From: an uncultured Paraburkholderia sp.
GTDB lineage: Bacteria; Pseudomonadota; Gammaproteobacteria; Burkholderiales; Burkholderiaceae
Assembly: GCA_940746715.1 (NCBI GenBank)
Contig: CALNWN010000001.1
Span: forward strand, 682,001-746,000
Direction of reading: 5' to 3'
Length of the DNA: 64,000 nucleotides
In this document: positions 38,058 to 48,735 of the stretch, piece after piece
Numbering within the stretch: position 1 is the first letter of the stretch
Layout of the letters: every line of letters begins with the position of its first letter
Translations under genes and position numbers: made by a program
The notes under the pieces: generated by a model
What the model was told of the DNA's origin: nothing
The model's database searches: none
Seen by the model: only the letters and a program-made list of their open reading frames with translations

Positions 38058-40121
38058 ATGTCCATCCGCTACCCCTTATTGAATCGCGAGCTGGGCATTC
38101 TGGGTTTCAACGAGCGTGTGTTGGCGCAAGCTGCCGACCCCGCCGTCCCTTTGCTCGAACGCCTGCGTTTCATCTGCATCACCAGCAGCAACCTCGACGA
38201 ATTCTTCGAAGTCCGCATGGCCGGTCTGCAGGAGCAGATGCGCGACAACCCCGGCGCGCTGTCGCCTGACGGCATGTCGCTGCAGCACGTGTACGACCTC
38301 GTGGTTGAGCGTGCGCAGAAGCTCGTGCATCGGCAGTACACCATGCTGCACGACACCGTGCTTCCCGCGCTCGAGGCGGAAGGCATCTATTTTCACGGCA
38401 CGGAAGCGTGGAGCGAAGCGCAGACCGAATGGGCGCGCGGTTATTTCTTCGACGAACTGCTGCCTGTCCTGACGCCGATCGGCCTCGACCCGGCGCATCC
38501 GTTTCCGCGCGTGCTCAACAAGAGCCTGAACTTCGTCGTCGAACTCGAAGGCAAGGACGCCTTCGGCCGCCAGGCGATGATGGGCATCGTGCAGGCGCCG
38601 CGCGCGCTGCCGCGGCTCGTGCGCATGCCGCAGGAACTATCGGGCTATCCGCATGGCTTCGTGCTGCTGAGCTCGCTGTTGCAACGCTTTGTCGGCGAGC
38701 TGTTCCCCAATCTCGTCGTGCGCAGCTGCAACCAGTTCCGCATTACGCGCAATAGCGAGCTGTTCGTCGACGAAGACGAAATCACCAACCTGCGCGTCGC
38801 GTTGCAGGGCGAACTGCCGGCACGGCATCTGGGCAACGCGGTGCGGCTCGAAGTGTCGGCGGAAACGCCCGCGCATGTCGTGCGGCGCCTGCTCGACGAA
38901 AGCAGCCTCAGCAATAAGGACTGCTATTACGCGAACGGTCCTGTGAATCTCGTGCGTCTCATGCAGTTGCCCGAAATGGTGGATCGGCCGGACCTGAAGT
39001 TCGTGCCGCACATTCCCGCCATTCCCGCGCCGATCGCCAACACCGCCAGCATGTTCGACGTGATCGATCAGGGCGACGTACTGCTGCATCATCCGTACGA
39101 GAGCTTTCAGCCGGTACTCGAGCTGCTGCTGCAAGCGGCCAAAGACCCGAACGTGGTCGCGATCAAGCAGACCATCTACCGCACGGGCACCGACTCGCCG
39201 CTGATGGATGCGCTGATGCAGGCCGCGCGCAACGGCAAGGAAGTGACGGTGGTGGTCGAACTGCTCGCGCGCTTCGACGAAGAAACCAACATCAACTGGG
39301 CGGCGCAGCTAGAAGCGGTCGGCGCGCACGTCGTGTACGGCGTGGTCGGCCACAAGTGCCACGCCAAAATGATGCTGATCGTGCGACGCGCAACGGTGGG
39401 CGGCAAGACGACGCTCAAGCGCTACGCGCACCTCGGCACCGGCAATTATCATCCGCGCACCGCGCGTCTTTACAGCGACTTCGGTCTGATGACCGCCGAT
39501 CCGAAAATCTGCGAAGACGTGCATCACGTGTTCCAGCAGCTCACCGGCATTGGCGGCGAACTGAAGCTGCACGAGCTGTGGCAGTCGCCCTTTACGCTGC
39601 ATCCGAAGCTGGTGGAGGCCATCCGCGCCGAAGCCGACCATGCGCGCGCGGGCAAGAAGGCGCGCATTGTCGCGAAGATGAACGCGCTGCTCGAACCCAC
39701 GGTGATTGCGGAGTTGTACGAAGCGTCGCAGGCGGGCGTGAAAATCGACCTGATCGTGCGCGGCGTATGTTCGCTGCAGCCGGGCGTGCCGGGCCTCTCC
39801 GAGAACATCACGGTGCGCTCGATTGTCGGGCGCTTTCTCGAGCATCATCGCATCTATTATTTCTACGACGACGGCCGCGAACAGGTGTATCTGTCGAGCG
39901 CGGACTGGATGGATCGCAATTTCTTCCGCCGCGTCGAAGTCGCATTTCCGGTCAACAATCGGCGGCTCAAGCGCCGCGTGATCGCCGAAGGTCTCTCGGC
40001 ATTTCTCGGGGACAATCAATCGGCGTGGCTCATGCAAAGCGACGGCCATTACCGTCGACGCCGGCCCGGCAAGTCCTCGCGCAACGCGCAAATGAGCCTG
40101 TTGGCGAAGTTCTGTTCGTAA
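38058..40121 (+). CDS. ppk: Polyphosphate kinase 1
   Basis: PPK1 polymerises the gamma-phosphate of ATP into polyphosphate at the membrane. The 687-residue protein starts MSIRYPLLNRELGILGF. It has the N domain (RLRFICITSSNLDEFFEVRM), head domain, and phospholipase-D-like C1/C2 domains with GHKCHAKMMLIVRR (phospho-accepting His region), YAHLGTGNYHPRTARLYSD and the ending YLSSADWMDRNFFRRVEVA. Full length and intact. A GTG or ATG upstream at 38001 is in frame but lies outside the conserved protein. Confidence 0.95.
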   Translation: MSIRYPLLNRELGILGFNERVLAQAADPAVPLLERLRFICITSSNLDEFFEVRMAGLQEQMRDNPGALSPDGMSLQHVYDLVVERAQKLVHRQYTMLHDTVLPALEAEGIYFHGTEAWSEAQTEWARGYFFDELLPVLTPIGLDPAHPFPRVLNKSLNFVVELEGKDAFGRQAMMGIVQAPRALPRLVRMPQELSGYPHGFVLLSSLLQRFVGELFPNLVVRSCNQFRITRNSELFVDEDEITNLRVALQGELPARHLGNAVRLEVSAETPAHVVRRLLDESSLSNKDCYYANGPVNLVRLMQLPEMVDRPDLKFVPHIPAIPAPIANTASMFDVIDQGDVLLHHPYESFQPVLELLLQAAKDPNVVAIKQTIYRTGTDSPLMDALMQAARNGKEVTVVVELLARFDEETNINWAAQLEAVGAHVVYGVVGHKCHAKMMLIVRRATVGGKTTLKRYAHLGTGNYHPRTARLYSDFGLMTADPKICEDVHHVFQQLTGIGGELKLHELWQSPFTLHPKLVEAIRAEADHARAGKKARIVAKMNALLEPTVIAELYEASQAGVKIDLIVRGVCSLQPGVPGLSENITVRSIVGRFLEHHRIYYFYDDGREQVYLSSADWMDRNFFRRVEVAFPVNNRRLKRRVIAEGLSAFLGDNQSAWLMQSDGHYRRRRPGKSSRNAQMSLLAKFCS

Positions 40122-40187
40122 ATCGGCGCGCTCGCCTCAACGAGCGCTGCCGTCTTACGATGCGCCTCGCGCGACCACGAAAAAGCA

Positions 40188-40216
40188 AAAAAGCCCGCTG
40201 GTTAGCGGGCTTTTTC
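40188..40216. terminator. Bidirectional terminator between ppk and phoR
   Basis: AAAAAGCCCGCT and AGCGGGCTTTTT close a GGTT loop with A and T runs outside. Confidence 0.92.
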
Positions 40217-40233
40217 TCTCGGACCGTCAGCTG

Positions 40234-41547
40234 TCATGCATGCGCCGGCTGCCGCCGCGCCGTGCGATACAGCGGAAATCTCACGGTAAACGTACTGCCC
40301 CGCCCTTCTTCGCTTTTGACGTCGAGCTGCGCATCGTGCCGTTGCAGCACGTGCTTAACGATCGCGAGTCCGAGACCAGTGCCTCCCGTGTCGCGCGAGC
40401 GGCTGCGGTCCACACGATAAAAGCGCTCGGTCAGACGCGGAATGTCCGCAGCCTGAATGCCGAGGCCGCTGTCCGTCACCGAGAAAACCGCCGCGCCGCC
40501 CTGCGTGAGCCAGCTCACCTTGATCGTGCCGCCGTCAGGCGTATAGCGGATCGCGTTGGTCACGAGATTGCCGAACGCGCTCAGAATCTCGGTTTCGACG
40601 CCCGTGACGGTCAGCCCTTCGTCGGCTTCGAAGGTGATGGTGTGATGGTCGCTCGACAGGCTTTCCGCGTCGTCGCGCAAATGGCGTAACACCGCGCGCA
40701 TGTCGATCATCTGATCGCTCGGCGGCTTGTTGTCGCCCTCCAGTTTGGCGAGCACCAGCAGATCGTTGACGATGTGCCGCATGCGCGACGCCTGCTGCTC
40801 CATCAGGTCGAGATAGCGCGTGCGCTCGGCTTCCGCGAGCGGCAATTCGCGCATCGTCTCCAGAAAACCCGACAGCACCGTGAGCGGTGTTTTCAGTTCG
40901 TGCGACACGTTGGCGACGAAATCGCGGCGCATCGCGTCCGTGCGTTCCAGCTCGGTAATGTCTTGCGACAGCACGAGCTTGCGGTTCTCGCCATAAGGAA
41001 ACACCTGCACGGAGAGCACGTTTTGCCGCTTCTCGCCCATGCCGCGCATGATCAGCATTTCTTCGTACTGGTGCGAGTTCAGGTAACGCACGAAGTCCGG
41101 CTGACGCACCAGATGCGTGATGTGCTGACGCAGATCGCGCTTCGCGTCGAGACCGAAATGCACTTCGGAGATGGCATTGCACCACTCGATCTGGTCATGA
41201 TCGTCGAGCATGGCAACCCCATTCGGCGATGCCTGAATCGCCTGAATGAAGCGCGAGTGCTGCTGCTCGACCTGGCGCACCTGCGCATGCCAGCGCTTCG
41301 CAAGCTTATGCAGACGGTAGTAGATTTCGCCCCAGATACCGGGCGCGCTCGGCACCTCGCCGTAGACCGGCACGTCGAGCAAACGCCACAAACGCTCTTT
41401 ATGGAAGGTGCCTAAGAGGCTCTGCACGAGCAGCATGACGACCGCGAGGATCAATGCTGCCTTTACGTTCACGAATGCGCCGACCACCACGCACAGTATG
41501 GCGAGCAGCACGATCGAAACGATGGAGCGCGCCCAGATGATGTTCAT
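40234..41547 (-). CDS. phoR: Phosphate regulon sensor histidine kinase PhoR
   Basis: A 437-residue inner-membrane kinase that phosphorylates PhoB when phosphate is scarce. Two N-terminal helices (IVSIVLLAILCVVVGAFV, then ALILAVVMLLVQSLLG) are followed by a PAS domain (FIQAIQASPNGVAMLDDHDQ). The dimerisation/phosphoacceptor helix is DFVANVSHELKTPLTVL (His), and the ATPase lobe has NLVTNAIRYTP, DSGLGIQ and GTGLGLAIVKHVL. There is no large periplasmic sensor domain, as usual for PhoR, which senses through PstSCAB-PhoU. It follows phoB by 45 bases. Confidence 0.96.
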   Translation of the reverse strand: MNIIWARSIVSIVLLAILCVVVGAFVNVKAALILAVVMLLVQSLLGTFHKERLWRLLDVPVYGEVPSAPGIWGEIYYRLHKLAKRWHAQVRQVEQQHSRFIQAIQASPNGVAMLDDHDQIEWCNAISEVHFGLDAKRDLRQHITHLVRQPDFVRYLNSHQYEEMLIMRGMGEKRQNVLSVQVFPYGENRKLVLSQDITELERTDAMRRDFVANVSHELKTPLTVLSGFLETMRELPLAEAERTRYLDLMEQQASRMRHIVNDLLVLAKLEGDNKPPSDQMIDMRAVLRHLRDDAESLSSDHHTITFEADEGLTVTGVETEILSAFGNLVTNAIRYTPDGGTIKVSWLTQGGAAVFSVTDSGLGIQAADIPRLTERFYRVDRSRSRDTGGTGLGLAIVKHVLQRHDAQLDVKSEEGRGSTFTVRFPLYRTARRQPAHA

Positions 41548-41592
41548 GGTCTAAACGATCGAAGAGAACGGCGTGCGCGCCGCCGCGGGGGA

Positions 41593-42294
41593 TCAGGCGC
41601 TCTTGGCCAGACGGTAGCCGCTGCCGCGGACCGTCTCGATCATAGCATCGCAACCCGCCGGCTTGAGGGCCGCGCGCAGACGCTTGATATGCACGTCCAC
41701 CGTGCGCTCTTCGACGAACACATGGTCGCCCCACACCTGATCGAGCAATTGCGTGCGGCTGTGCACGCGCTCCGGGTGCGTCATGAAAAAGTGCAATAGA
41801 CGGAATTCGGTCGGACCGAGGTCGAGCTTGATCTCACTGCCTTCGGCGTGCGCGGCCACCCGATGCGTTGCCGGGTCGAGCTTGAGTCCGTTGATCGCGA
41901 CCACGTCCTCGGTGAGTTGCGGCGCGCGGCGGCGCAGCACCGCCTTGATGCGCGCCATCAGCTCTTTCGGCGAAAACGGCTTGGTCACGTAGTCGTCCGC
42001 GCCGATTTCGAGGCCGAGCACCTTGTCCTGCTCGTCGCCGCGCGCGGTCAGCATGATGATCGGGATGTGCTTCGTGCGTTCGTTGTCGCGCAGGTCGCGC
42101 GCGAACGCAATGCCCGACTTGCCCGGCAGCATCCAGTCGAGCAGGACGAGGTCCGGCAATACGTCGCTGATCAGGTTCTGCGCCTGTTCCGCGTTGTACG
42201 CGCGAATCGGGCAGTGTCCGGCGTGTTGAAGATTGACCGAAATCAGTTCGGAAATAGCGGGCTCATCTTCAATGACGAGAATGCTGCTGGGCAT
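41593..42294 (-). CDS. phoB: Phosphate regulon response regulator PhoB
   Basis: An OmpR-family regulator of 233 residues. The receiver domain has the acidic pocket VIEDEP, phosphoacceptor Asp53 in LVLLDWMLPGKSG, the Thr in IIMLTARGDE and Lys in ADDYVTKPFSP. The winged-helix DNA-binding half ends with RTVDVHIKRLRAAL. It binds tandem TGTCA-type repeats such as those before pstS. The start at 42294 gives MPSSILVIEDEP; an ATG six bases earlier is an alternative. Confidence 0.96.
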   Translation of the reverse strand: MPSSILVIEDEPAISELISVNLQHAGHCPIRAYNAEQAQNLISDVLPDLVLLDWMLPGKSGIAFARDLRDNERTKHIPIIMLTARGDEQDKVLGLEIGADDYVTKPFSPKELMARIKAVLRRRAPQLTEDVVAINGLKLDPATHRVAAHAEGSEIKLDLGPTEFRLLHFFMTHPERVHSRTQLLDQVWGDHVFVEERTVDVHIKRLRAALKPAGCDAMIETVRGSGYRLAKSA

Positions 42295-42321
42295 CGGCAC
42301 CTCTGGTCCTTATCTCTGGAT

Positions 42322-43026
42322 TTAACTGAGCGCTTCGCGTTCGAGCACGTCGCGCGACTTGTGCCGCACGTCCGTGCCCTTCACGATGTAAATGATGAAT
42401 TCGGCGATGTTCTTCGCGTGGTCGCCAATCCGCTCGATCGCCTTCGCGATGAACAGGAAGTCGAGGCCGACCGAGATCGAGCGCGGGTCTTCCGTCATGT
42501 ACGAAATCAGCTTGCGCACGAACGCGCGGAATTCCTCGTCGATCGCCTTGTCGTCGCGCACGATCTGCGCGGCGGCGACCGTGTCGAGGCGCGCGAATGC
42601 GTCGAGCGCGCGGCGCAGGATCGACACCGCCATTTCGCCCGACAATTTGATCTCGGCGATATTGATGGTGCGCGACGCGCCGTCTTCCATGAGACGCTTC
42701 GTGCGCTTGGCGATTTTCTCGGCTTCGTCGCCGGCTCGCTCGAGATTCGTAATGGTCTTCGAAATCGCAATCAACAGGCGCAGGTCGCGCGCGGCCGGCT
42801 GACGGCGCGCGATGATGTTGCTGCATTCCTCGTCGATTTCCACTTCCATCGTGTTCAGGCGATCTTCGGCGGCGATAACCTGCTCGGCGATCTCAATATC
42901 GAATTCGTTGAGCGCCTGCATGGCTTTGACGATCTGCGATTCGACGAGGCCGCCCATTTCGAGCACCTTCGAGAAAACCAGATTCAGGTCGGCGTCGAAC
43001 TGGCTGGAGAGGTGTTTGTCGGACAT
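42322..43026 (-). CDS. phoU: Phosphate signalling protein PhoU
   Basis: A 234-residue protein of two PhoU three-helix bundles that couples the PstSCAB transporter to PhoR and holds the regulon off when phosphate is plentiful. The first bundle has KVLEMGGLVESQIVKAMQAL and DEECSNIIARRQPAARDLR; the second has VRDDKAIDEEFRAFVRKL and IAKAIERIGDHAKNIAEFI. Asp/Glu metal-binding positions are in place. Intact, 27 bases after pstB. Confidence 0.95.
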   Translation of the reverse strand: MSDKHLSSQFDADLNLVFSKVLEMGGLVESQIVKAMQALNEFDIEIAEQVIAAEDRLNTMEVEIDEECSNIIARRQPAARDLRLLIAISKTITNLERAGDEAEKIAKRTKRLMEDGASRTINIAEIKLSGEMAVSILRRALDAFARLDTVAAAQIVRDDKAIDEEFRAFVRKLISYMTEDPRSISVGLDFLFIAKAIERIGDHAKNIAEFIIYIVKGTDVRHKSRDVLEREALS

Positions 43027-43053
43027 GTCGTACTCCGTTGGGTTGCCCGGCGC

Positions 43054-43902
43054 TTAGCCGAAGCGGCCAGTAATGTAGTCTTCCGTTTCTTTGCGGACCG
43101 GCTTGATAAAGATCTTTTCGGTGTCGCCGAACTCGATCAGCTCGCCAAGGTACATATAGGCAGTGTAGTCCGAACAGCGGGCCGCCTGTTGCATGTTGTG
43201 CGTGACGATCACGACCGTGTAATCGCTCTTCAATTCGGCGATCAGCTCCTCGATGCGGCCCGTCGAAATGGGGTCCAGCGCCGAGCACGGTTCGTCGAGC
43301 AGCAGCACTTCCGGACGGATCGCGATGCCGCGTGCAATGCATAAACGCTGCTGCTGGCCGCCCGACAGGCCGTAGCCGCTCTGGCCGAGCTTGTCCTTCA
43401 CTTCGTTCCAGAGCGCCGCCTTGGTCAGCGCCCATTCGACGCGGTCGTCCATTTCCGAGCGCGGCAGCGACTCGAACATTTTCACGCCGAACGCGATGTT
43501 GTCGTAGATGGACATCGGAAACGGCGTCGGCTTCTGGAACACCATGCCGATGCGCGCGCGCAGCAGCGAAATATCGCGCTTCGAGGTCAGCAGGTTTTCG
43601 CCGTCCATCAGGATCTCGCCTTCGGCGCGTTGTTCCGGATAGAGCGCGTACATCTTGTTGAAGGTACGCAGCAACGTGGACTTGCCGCAGCCCGACGGGC
43701 CGATGAACGCCGTCACCTTGCCTTCGGGAATCTGGAGGTTGATGTTCTTCAGCGCGTGATACTTGCCGTAGAAGAAGTTCAGGTCGTTGACCTCGATCTT
43801 CGGACGCGACGGCGACGGCTCCTGGCCGCCTCGCGCGGGATCGAAACCGGCGGGCGCAGTGGGACGCGAGATCGGATTGAGTTGAGTTTCTGCCATGTTC
43901 AT
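43054..43902 (-). CDS. pstB: Phosphate ABC transporter ATPase PstB
   Basis: The energising subunit of the high-affinity phosphate importer, about 282 residues. It has Walker [18 protein letters not shown], the Q-loop region [17 protein letters not shown], signature [17 protein letters not shown], Walker [17 protein letters not shown] and H-loop [15 protein letters not shown], all typical of PstB. ATG 43902 (MNMAET) has GGAG upstream; the second ATG at 43896 is nearly as good. It follows pstA by 17 bases in the pstSCAB-phoU-phoBR array. Confidence 0.96.
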   Translation of the reverse strand: MNMAETQLNPISRPTAPAGFDPARGGQEPSPSRPKIEVNDLNFFYGKYHALKNINLQIPEGKVTAFIGPSGCGKSTLLRTFNKMYALYPEQRAEGEILMDGENLLTSKRDISLLRARIGMVFQKPTPFPMSIYDNIAFGVKMFESLPRSEMDDRVEWALTKAALWNEVKDKLGQSGYGLSGGQQQRLCIARGIAIRPEVLLLDEPCSALDPISTGRIEELIAELKSDYTVVIVTHNMQQAARCSDYTAYMYLGELIEFGDTEKIFIKPVRKETEDYITGRFG

Positions 43903-43919
43903 CGGATTACACTCCGCCC

Positions 43920-44816
43920 TTACTTTTTCGAAAAGATCGTGCGCGCGAGGATGTTCAGTCCCAGCACCGCGAGCGTGATCAGGAAGACGCCGGCCCACGC
44001 GAGCGATTGCCATTGCGCGAACGGGCTCATCGCAAACTTGTAGATCGTTACGGGCAGATTGGCGACCGGCTGGCCGAGATCCGCCGAAAAGAACTGGTTC
44101 GACAACGCGGTGAAAAGCAGCGGCGCAGTCTCGCCGGCGATGCGGGCCACCGCGAGCAGCACGCCGGTGACGATGCCGGCCACAGAAGCCTTGAGCGTGA
44201 TCGACAGCACCATCTTCCACTTCGGTGTGCCGAGCGCGAACGCCGCTTCACGCAAGGCGTTCGGCACGAGCTTCAGCATGTTTTCGGTCGTGCGGATCAC
44301 GATCGGAATCTGCAGCAGCGCGAGCGCGAACACACCTGCCCAGCCGCTGAAGTGACCCATCTTCGCCACGACCAGCGCGTAGACGAAGAGACCGACGACG
44401 ATGGACGGCGCCGACAGCAGAATGTCGTTGATGAAGCGCGTGACGCTCGCGAGCCAGCGCTTCTGCCCGTACTCGGCAAGATAGACGCCCGCGAGAATGC
44501 CGATCGGCGTGCCGACGAAGGTTGCGAGCACAACCAGCAGCAGGCTGCCGACAATCGCGTTGGCGAGACCACCGCCGTCGGTGTTCGGCGGCGGCGTGGA
44601 CTGCGTGAACAGTTCGACCGACAACCCGCCGACGCCGAGGCGCAGCGTCGTGTACAGAATCCAGATCAGCCACAGGAGACCGAAAGCCATCGCCGCGAGC
44701 GACAGCGTCAACGCGATCGCATTCTGCATGCGCCGGCGCCCTTGCAGACGCTCGCGCATTTTCTCGAGCGCGGCGGCGTCGCTGGAGCCCGGCATGTTCA
44801 AGGTGGACTGGCTCAT
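43920..44816 (-). CDS. pstA: Phosphate ABC transporter permease PstA
   Basis: A 298-residue inner-membrane subunit with six predicted helices. The family motif for ATPase contact is present ([20 protein letters not shown]), with [20 protein letters not shown] and [20 protein letters not shown]. Its ATG overlaps the pstC stop (ATGA, 44813-44816), so the two permeases are translationally coupled. Confidence 0.96.
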   Translation of the reverse strand: MSQSTLNMPGSSDAAALEKMRERLQGRRRMQNAIALTLSLAAMAFGLLWLIWILYTTLRLGVGGLSVELFTQSTPPPNTDGGGLANAIVGSLLLVVLATFVGTPIGILAGVYLAEYGQKRWLASVTRFINDILLSAPSIVVGLFVYALVVAKMGHFSGWAGVFALALLQIPIVIRTTENMLKLVPNALREAAFALGTPKWKMVLSITLKASVAGIVTGVLLAVARIAGETAPLLFTALSNQFFSADLGQPVANLPVTIYKFAMSPFAQWQSLAWAGVFLITLAVLGLNILARTIFSKK

Positions 44817-45817
44817 TTCGCGCCCTCCCCTTTCTCGAGACGAAGCAGCATGATCTTCGAAATCGCCAGCACGATGAATGTGATCACAAAGAGAATCAGG
44901 CCGAGTTCCATCAGCGCCGACGTATGCAGGCCCGGGTCGGCTTCGGCGAATTCATTGGCGAGCGCCGACGTGATGCTGTTGCCCGGCGAAAAGAGCGACA
45001 CGTTATCGAGCAGGTTCGTATTGCCGATCACGAAGGTGACGGCCATGGTTTCGCCGAGTGCGCGGCCGAGGCCGAGCATCACGCCGCCGATGACGCCGCT
45101 CTTCGTGAAGGGCAGCACGATCTTCCACATCACTTCCCACGTCGTGCAGCCGATGCCGTAAGCCGATTCCTTCAGCAATACGGGCGTGATTTCGAAAACG
45201 TCGCGCATCACCGACGCGATGTACGGAATGATCATGATGGCGAGAATCACGCCGGCGCACAGAATGCCGATGCCGATGGGCGCGCCCTGGAACAGCGCGC
45301 CGACGACCGGAATGCCGCCGAGCACCGCGCCGAGCGGCTTCTCGAACCACGTCGCGAAGATCGGCGCAAATACGAGCAGGCCCCACATGCCGTACACGAT
45401 CGACGGAATCGCGGCCAGCAGTTCGATCGCGATGCCGAGCGGGCGGCGCAGCCACGCGGGCGAGAGTTCGGTGAGAAAGAGCGCGATGCCGAAGCTGACG
45501 GGCACCGCGATGATGAGTGCAATGATCGACGTGGCGATCGTGCCGTAGATCGGCACCAGCGCGCCGAACTGCTTGCTGGGCGGATCCCATTGCGCGCTCC
45601 ACAGGAAGCCGAGGCCGAACTGCCTGATCGACGGCATGGAAGCGATGATCAGCGAAACGATGATGCCGCCGAGCAGCAGCAGCAGCGTGACGATGGCGGC
45701 GAGGCGCGCAAGGCCGCCGAAGATCACGTCGCCGGCGCAGCTGGGCGCCTTCTGCTGCGACGCGCTGCCGGGCGGGGTCGCCCTCGGAGCGCCGGACGCT
45801 AATTGGATATCGGACAT
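44813..45817 (-). CDS. pstC: Phosphate ABC transporter permease PstC
   Basis: A 334-residue permease partner of PstA. It has a first membrane helix after a polar N-terminus ([20 protein letters not shown]), then [38 protein letters not shown], the coupling motif [21 protein letters not shown] and [18 protein letters not shown]. The start at 45817 (MSDIQLASG) fits the family; a longer frame to 45946 is an upstream extension. It follows pstS by 171 bases, a gap containing GC-rich hairpin sequence that may lower downstream expression relative to pstS. Confidence 0.94.
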   Translation of the reverse strand: MSDIQLASGAPRATPPGSASQQKAPSCAGDVIFGGLARLAAIVTLLLLLGGIIVSLIIASMPSIRQFGLGFLWSAQWDPPSKQFGALVPIYGTIATSIIALIIAVPVSFGIALFLTELSPAWLRRPLGIAIELLAAIPSIVYGMWGLLVFAPIFATWFEKPLGAVLGGIPVVGALFQGAPIGIGILCAGVILAIMIIPYIASVMRDVFEITPVLLKESAYGIGCTTWEVMWKIVLPFTKSGVIGGVMLGLGRALGETMAVTFVIGNTNLLDNVSLFSPGNSITSALANEFAEADPGLHTSALMELGLILFVITFIVLAISKIMLLRLEKGEGAK

Positions 45818-45988
45818 AAGAGCCTGATGGACCTTTTCCAGTTGCCATGCGACGTATGTCGCGCGGCGGGTCATGCATGTGTGCGCTGACGATCCGGGCG
45901 CCGCTTCGGCGGGCCGCGATCCGCCGGTAAAAGCGGCACCCGCCAATGTGTTACACGAAGCCGTGGCGGATAACCGCCGCGGCCACGC

Positions 45989-47020
45989 TTACTCGGCGAG
46001 CGGCTTGCCCGACGCGTCCTTCACCTTCGACTTCCACTGCGTCCTGATTTCCGACACCACCGAATCCGGCAGCGAGATGTAATCCAGATCGTTTGCGGCT
46101 TGCGTGCCGTTCTTGAAAGCCCAGTCGAAGAACTTCAGCGTTTCGCTGCCTTGCGGCGCCTTTTCCTGCGTCGTGTGCAGCAGCACGAACGTTGCCCCGA
46201 CGATCGGCCATGCGTTCTTGCCCGGCTCGTTCGTCAGGATCTGGTAGAACGACTTCGACCAGTCCGCGCCCGCTGCCGCTGCCTTGAACGTGTCCGTCTT
46301 CGGCTCGACGACCGTGCCCGTCGAGTTCTTCAGCGCGACGTAGGTCATGTGGTTCTGCTTGGCATACGCCCATTCCACATAGCCGATTGCGCCCGGCAGA
46401 CGTTGCACGAAGGCGGCGACACCGTCGTTGCCCTTGCCGCCCGTACCGGTCGGCCAGTTGACCGTCGAACCTTCACCGACCTTCGACTTCCACTCGGTGT
46501 TGACCTTCGACAGGTAATTCGTCCAGATGAAGCTCGTGCCCGAACCGTCGGCGCGGCGCACGACGGCGATGTCGGTGTCCGGCAGCTTGACCTTCGGATT
46601 CAGCGCGACGATCGCCGGATCGTTCCACTTCTTGATCTTGCCCAGATAGATGTCGCCCAGCACTTCGCCCGACAGGACCAGCTCGGCCGGCTTCACGCCC
46701 GGCACGTTGACGACCGGCACCACGCCGCCGACCACCGTCGGGAACTGGAACAGGCCGTCCTTCGCGAGTTCGTCGTCCTTCAGCGGAGCGTCCGAGCCGG
46801 CGAAATCGACCGTCTTGGCAATGATCTGCTTCACGCCGCCCGAGGAGCCGATGCCCTGGTAGTTCACCTTGCCGCCGCCGGACTTCTGATAGGCGTCGGC
46901 CCACTTCGTGTAGATCGGTGCTGCGAAGGTGCTGCCCGCGCCGGTGATGTCGGCTGCCTGTGCTGCCATCGCGAAAAACGCGCCAGCGACGCCAGCGAAC
47001 ACGGTTTGCATCAATTTCAT
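45989..47020 (-). CDS. pstS: Phosphate-binding periplasmic protein PstS
   Basis: The 343-residue binding protein of the phosphate importer. A signal peptide ([18 protein letters not shown]) precedes the mature start [20 protein letters not shown]. Ligand-binding elements are visible: [30 protein letters not shown] and [16 protein letters not shown] (Arg and Ser/Thr contacts). GGGAGG lies just before the ATG. Its promoter carries an array of PhoB-type repeats (47082-47140). First gene of the pst-pho operon and intact. Confidence 0.97.
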   Translation of the reverse strand: MKLMQTVFAGVAGAFFAMAAQAADITGAGSTFAAPIYTKWADAYQKSGGGKVNYQGIGSSGGVKQIIAKTVDFAGSDAPLKDDELAKDGLFQFPTVVGGVVPVVNVPGVKPAELVLSGEVLGDIYLGKIKKWNDPAIVALNPKVKLPDTDIAVVRRADGSGTSFIWTNYLSKVNTEWKSKVGEGSTVNWPTGTGGKGNDGVAAFVQRLPGAIGYVEWAYAKQNHMTYVALKNSTGTVVEPKTDTFKAAAAGADWSKSFYQILTNEPGKNAWPIVGATFVLLHTTQEKAPQGSETLKFFDWAFKNGTQAANDLDYISLPDSVVSEIRTQWKSKVKDASGKPLAE

Positions 47021-47081
47021 CGAAACCTCCCAAGGTGTGAGCGGTATGAAACACGAACACCGCGAAGCTTAGGGTCTCTTT

Positions 47082-47140
47082 GTGACATTAACGTGACTAA
47101 CCGTGAAACGCATGTGACAGTCCGTTTACTAACGTGAAAG
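47082..47140 (-). promoter_or_regulatory. Tandem PhoB boxes of the pst operon promoter
   Basis: On the minus strand, direct repeats with 10-11 base spacing: CTGTCAC-ATGC-GTTTCAC (47103-47120) followed by TAGTCAC-GTTA-ATGTCAC (47082-47099), with a further CTTTCAC about 20 bases upstream. A TAAGCT hexamer 10 bases downstream may be the -10 box, PhoB replacing the -35 element. Confidence 0.82.
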
Positions 47141-47350
47141 GCGTTGCAGCGGAAAAATCGGCGGTGTGACGGCCCGTGGGCGATGCCTTACAGATTAGGC
47201 GAAAAAGATGGGGCGCGAACATTTGCGAGCGCGCGGCGCCGGTTCGCGCGCTGCGTGGCGAGGTTCGCGTACTGACGACGCGGGGCGTCCTGCAGCAAGG
47301 ACGGAGCGCCCCGGTGGATTTGCCCCGTCCGTGTGTAAATAAATGTCCGC
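47141..47350. other. Gap between pst promoter and glmM end
   Basis: No gene is seen. A GC-rich imperfect hairpin (GGGGCGTCCT...AGGA...CGCCCC, about 47281-47315) lies after glmM but lacks a T tract; it may slow or end glmM transcription. Confidence 0.35.
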
Positions 47351-48709
47351 TTAAGCCGTTGCCTGCGTCACGGCCGCCGCGATCGATTCCGCATGGCGCA
47401 CTGCGTCGTCGACGTGTTCCGCCTCGACCATCACGCGCAGCACCGGCTCCGTGCCCGAAGCGCGAATCAACACGCGCCCGCGGCCATCGAGCGCGTCTTC
47501 GGCGCTGGCGATCGCGCGGCGGATCGTGTCGCTGCTTTTCCAGTCGGCGTCCGGCTTCATGCGCACGTTGATCAGCTTCTGCGGGAACAGCGTGACGCCG
47601 TCGAGCAGTTCGGCGAGCGTCCGGTCGCTGCGCTTCATTGCGGCGAGCACGAGCAGCGCCGAGACAATGCCGTCTCCCGTGGAATGGCGATCCAGCGACA
47701 GAATGTGGCCGGAGCCTTCCGCGCCGAGCTGCCAGCCGTGCTCGCGCAGCTGTTCGAGCACATAGCGGTCGCCCACGGCCGCGCGCACGAACTTCACGCC
47801 GGCCGCCTGCAACGCGACTTCGACGGCCATATTGGTCATCAGGGTGCCGACCGCGCCTTCCACCTTGCCGTCCGTCGCGATGCGGTCCTTGACCAGCACG
47901 TACAGCAGCTCGTCGCCGTTATAGAGGCGCCCCGCTGCATCGACCACCTGCAGACGGTCGGCGTCGCCGTCGAGCGCAATGCCGAGATCCGCGTGGTTCG
48001 CGCGCACCGCGCGCACAAGCGCGTCCGGCGCCGTCGCGCCGACGCCGTCGTTGATATTGAAGCCGTTCGGCGCGACACCGATCAGGATAACCTCCGCGCC
48101 GAGTTCGTGGAAAACGTGCGGCGCGACGTCGTACGCGGCACCGTGCGCGCAGTCGACCACCAGCTTCAGCCCGCGCAGGTCGAACGCCGCCGGAAAGGTG
48201 CTCTTGCAGAACTCGATGTAGCGGCCGGCCGCGTCGTCCAGACGCCGTGCCTTGCCGAGCTGCTCAGACGCCGCGCAGGCGAGCGGCAGCTCCAGTTGTT
48301 CTTCGATCTGCGATTCGACGTCGTCGGGCAGCTTGTTGCCGTCGGCGGAGAAAAACTTGATGCCGTTGTCGTAATACGGATTGTGCGACGCGCTGATCAC
48401 GACGCCGGCGGCGAGCCGCAACGCGCGCGTCAGATAGGCGATTCCGGGCGTGGGCATCGGACCGGCCAGCATCACGTCGACGCCGGCAGCCGAAAAGCCC
48501 GATTCCAGCGCCGCTTCGAGCATATAGCCCGACACCCGCGTGTCCTTGCCGATCAGCACCGTGGGCCGCGTGCCCGTGCGCGCCCAACGGTCCGCGCCGA
48601 CCAGCACCTTGCCTGCCGCATAGCCGAGCCGCAATACAAACTCCGGCGTAATGGTGCCTTCGCCGACTTTGCCCCGAATTCCGTCCGTGCCGAAATAACG
48701 ACGTGCCAT
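47351..48709 (-). CDS. glmM: Phosphoglucosamine mutase
   Basis: GlmM converts glucosamine-6-phosphate to glucosamine-1-phosphate for UDP-GlcNAc, peptidoglycan and LPS. The 452-residue protein starts [16 protein letters not shown]. It has the phosphoserine loop [20 protein letters not shown] (active Ser about residue 108), the magnesium loop [13 protein letters not shown], the sugar-binding [17 protein letters not shown] and the C-terminal phosphate-binding [16 protein letters not shown]. Intact. It follows folP by 26 bases in the ftsH-folP-glmM arrangement common to beta- and gammaproteobacteria. Confidence 0.97.
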   Translation of the reverse strand: MARRYFGTDGIRGKVGEGTITPEFVLRLGYAAGKVLVGADRWARTGTRPTVLIGKDTRVSGYMLEAALESGFSAAGVDVMLAGPMPTPGIAYLTRALRLAAGVVISASHNPYYDNGIKFFSADGNKLPDDVESQIEEQLELPLACAASEQLGKARRLDDAAGRYIEFCKSTFPAAFDLRGLKLVVDCAHGAAYDVAPHVFHELGAEVILIGVAPNGFNINDGVGATAPDALVRAVRANHADLGIALDGDADRLQVVDAAGRLYNGDELLYVLVKDRIATDGKVEGAVGTLMTNMAVEVALQAAGVKFVRAAVGDRYVLEQLREHGWQLGAEGSGHILSLDRHSTGDGIVSALLVLAAMKRSDRTLAELLDGVTLFPQKLINVRMKPDADWKSSDTIRRAIASAEDALDGRGRVLIRASGTEPVLRVMVEAEHVDDAVRHAESIAAAVTQATA

Positions 48710-48735
48710 CTTGTGTGTTCCTCCTTGCTTGGGGC

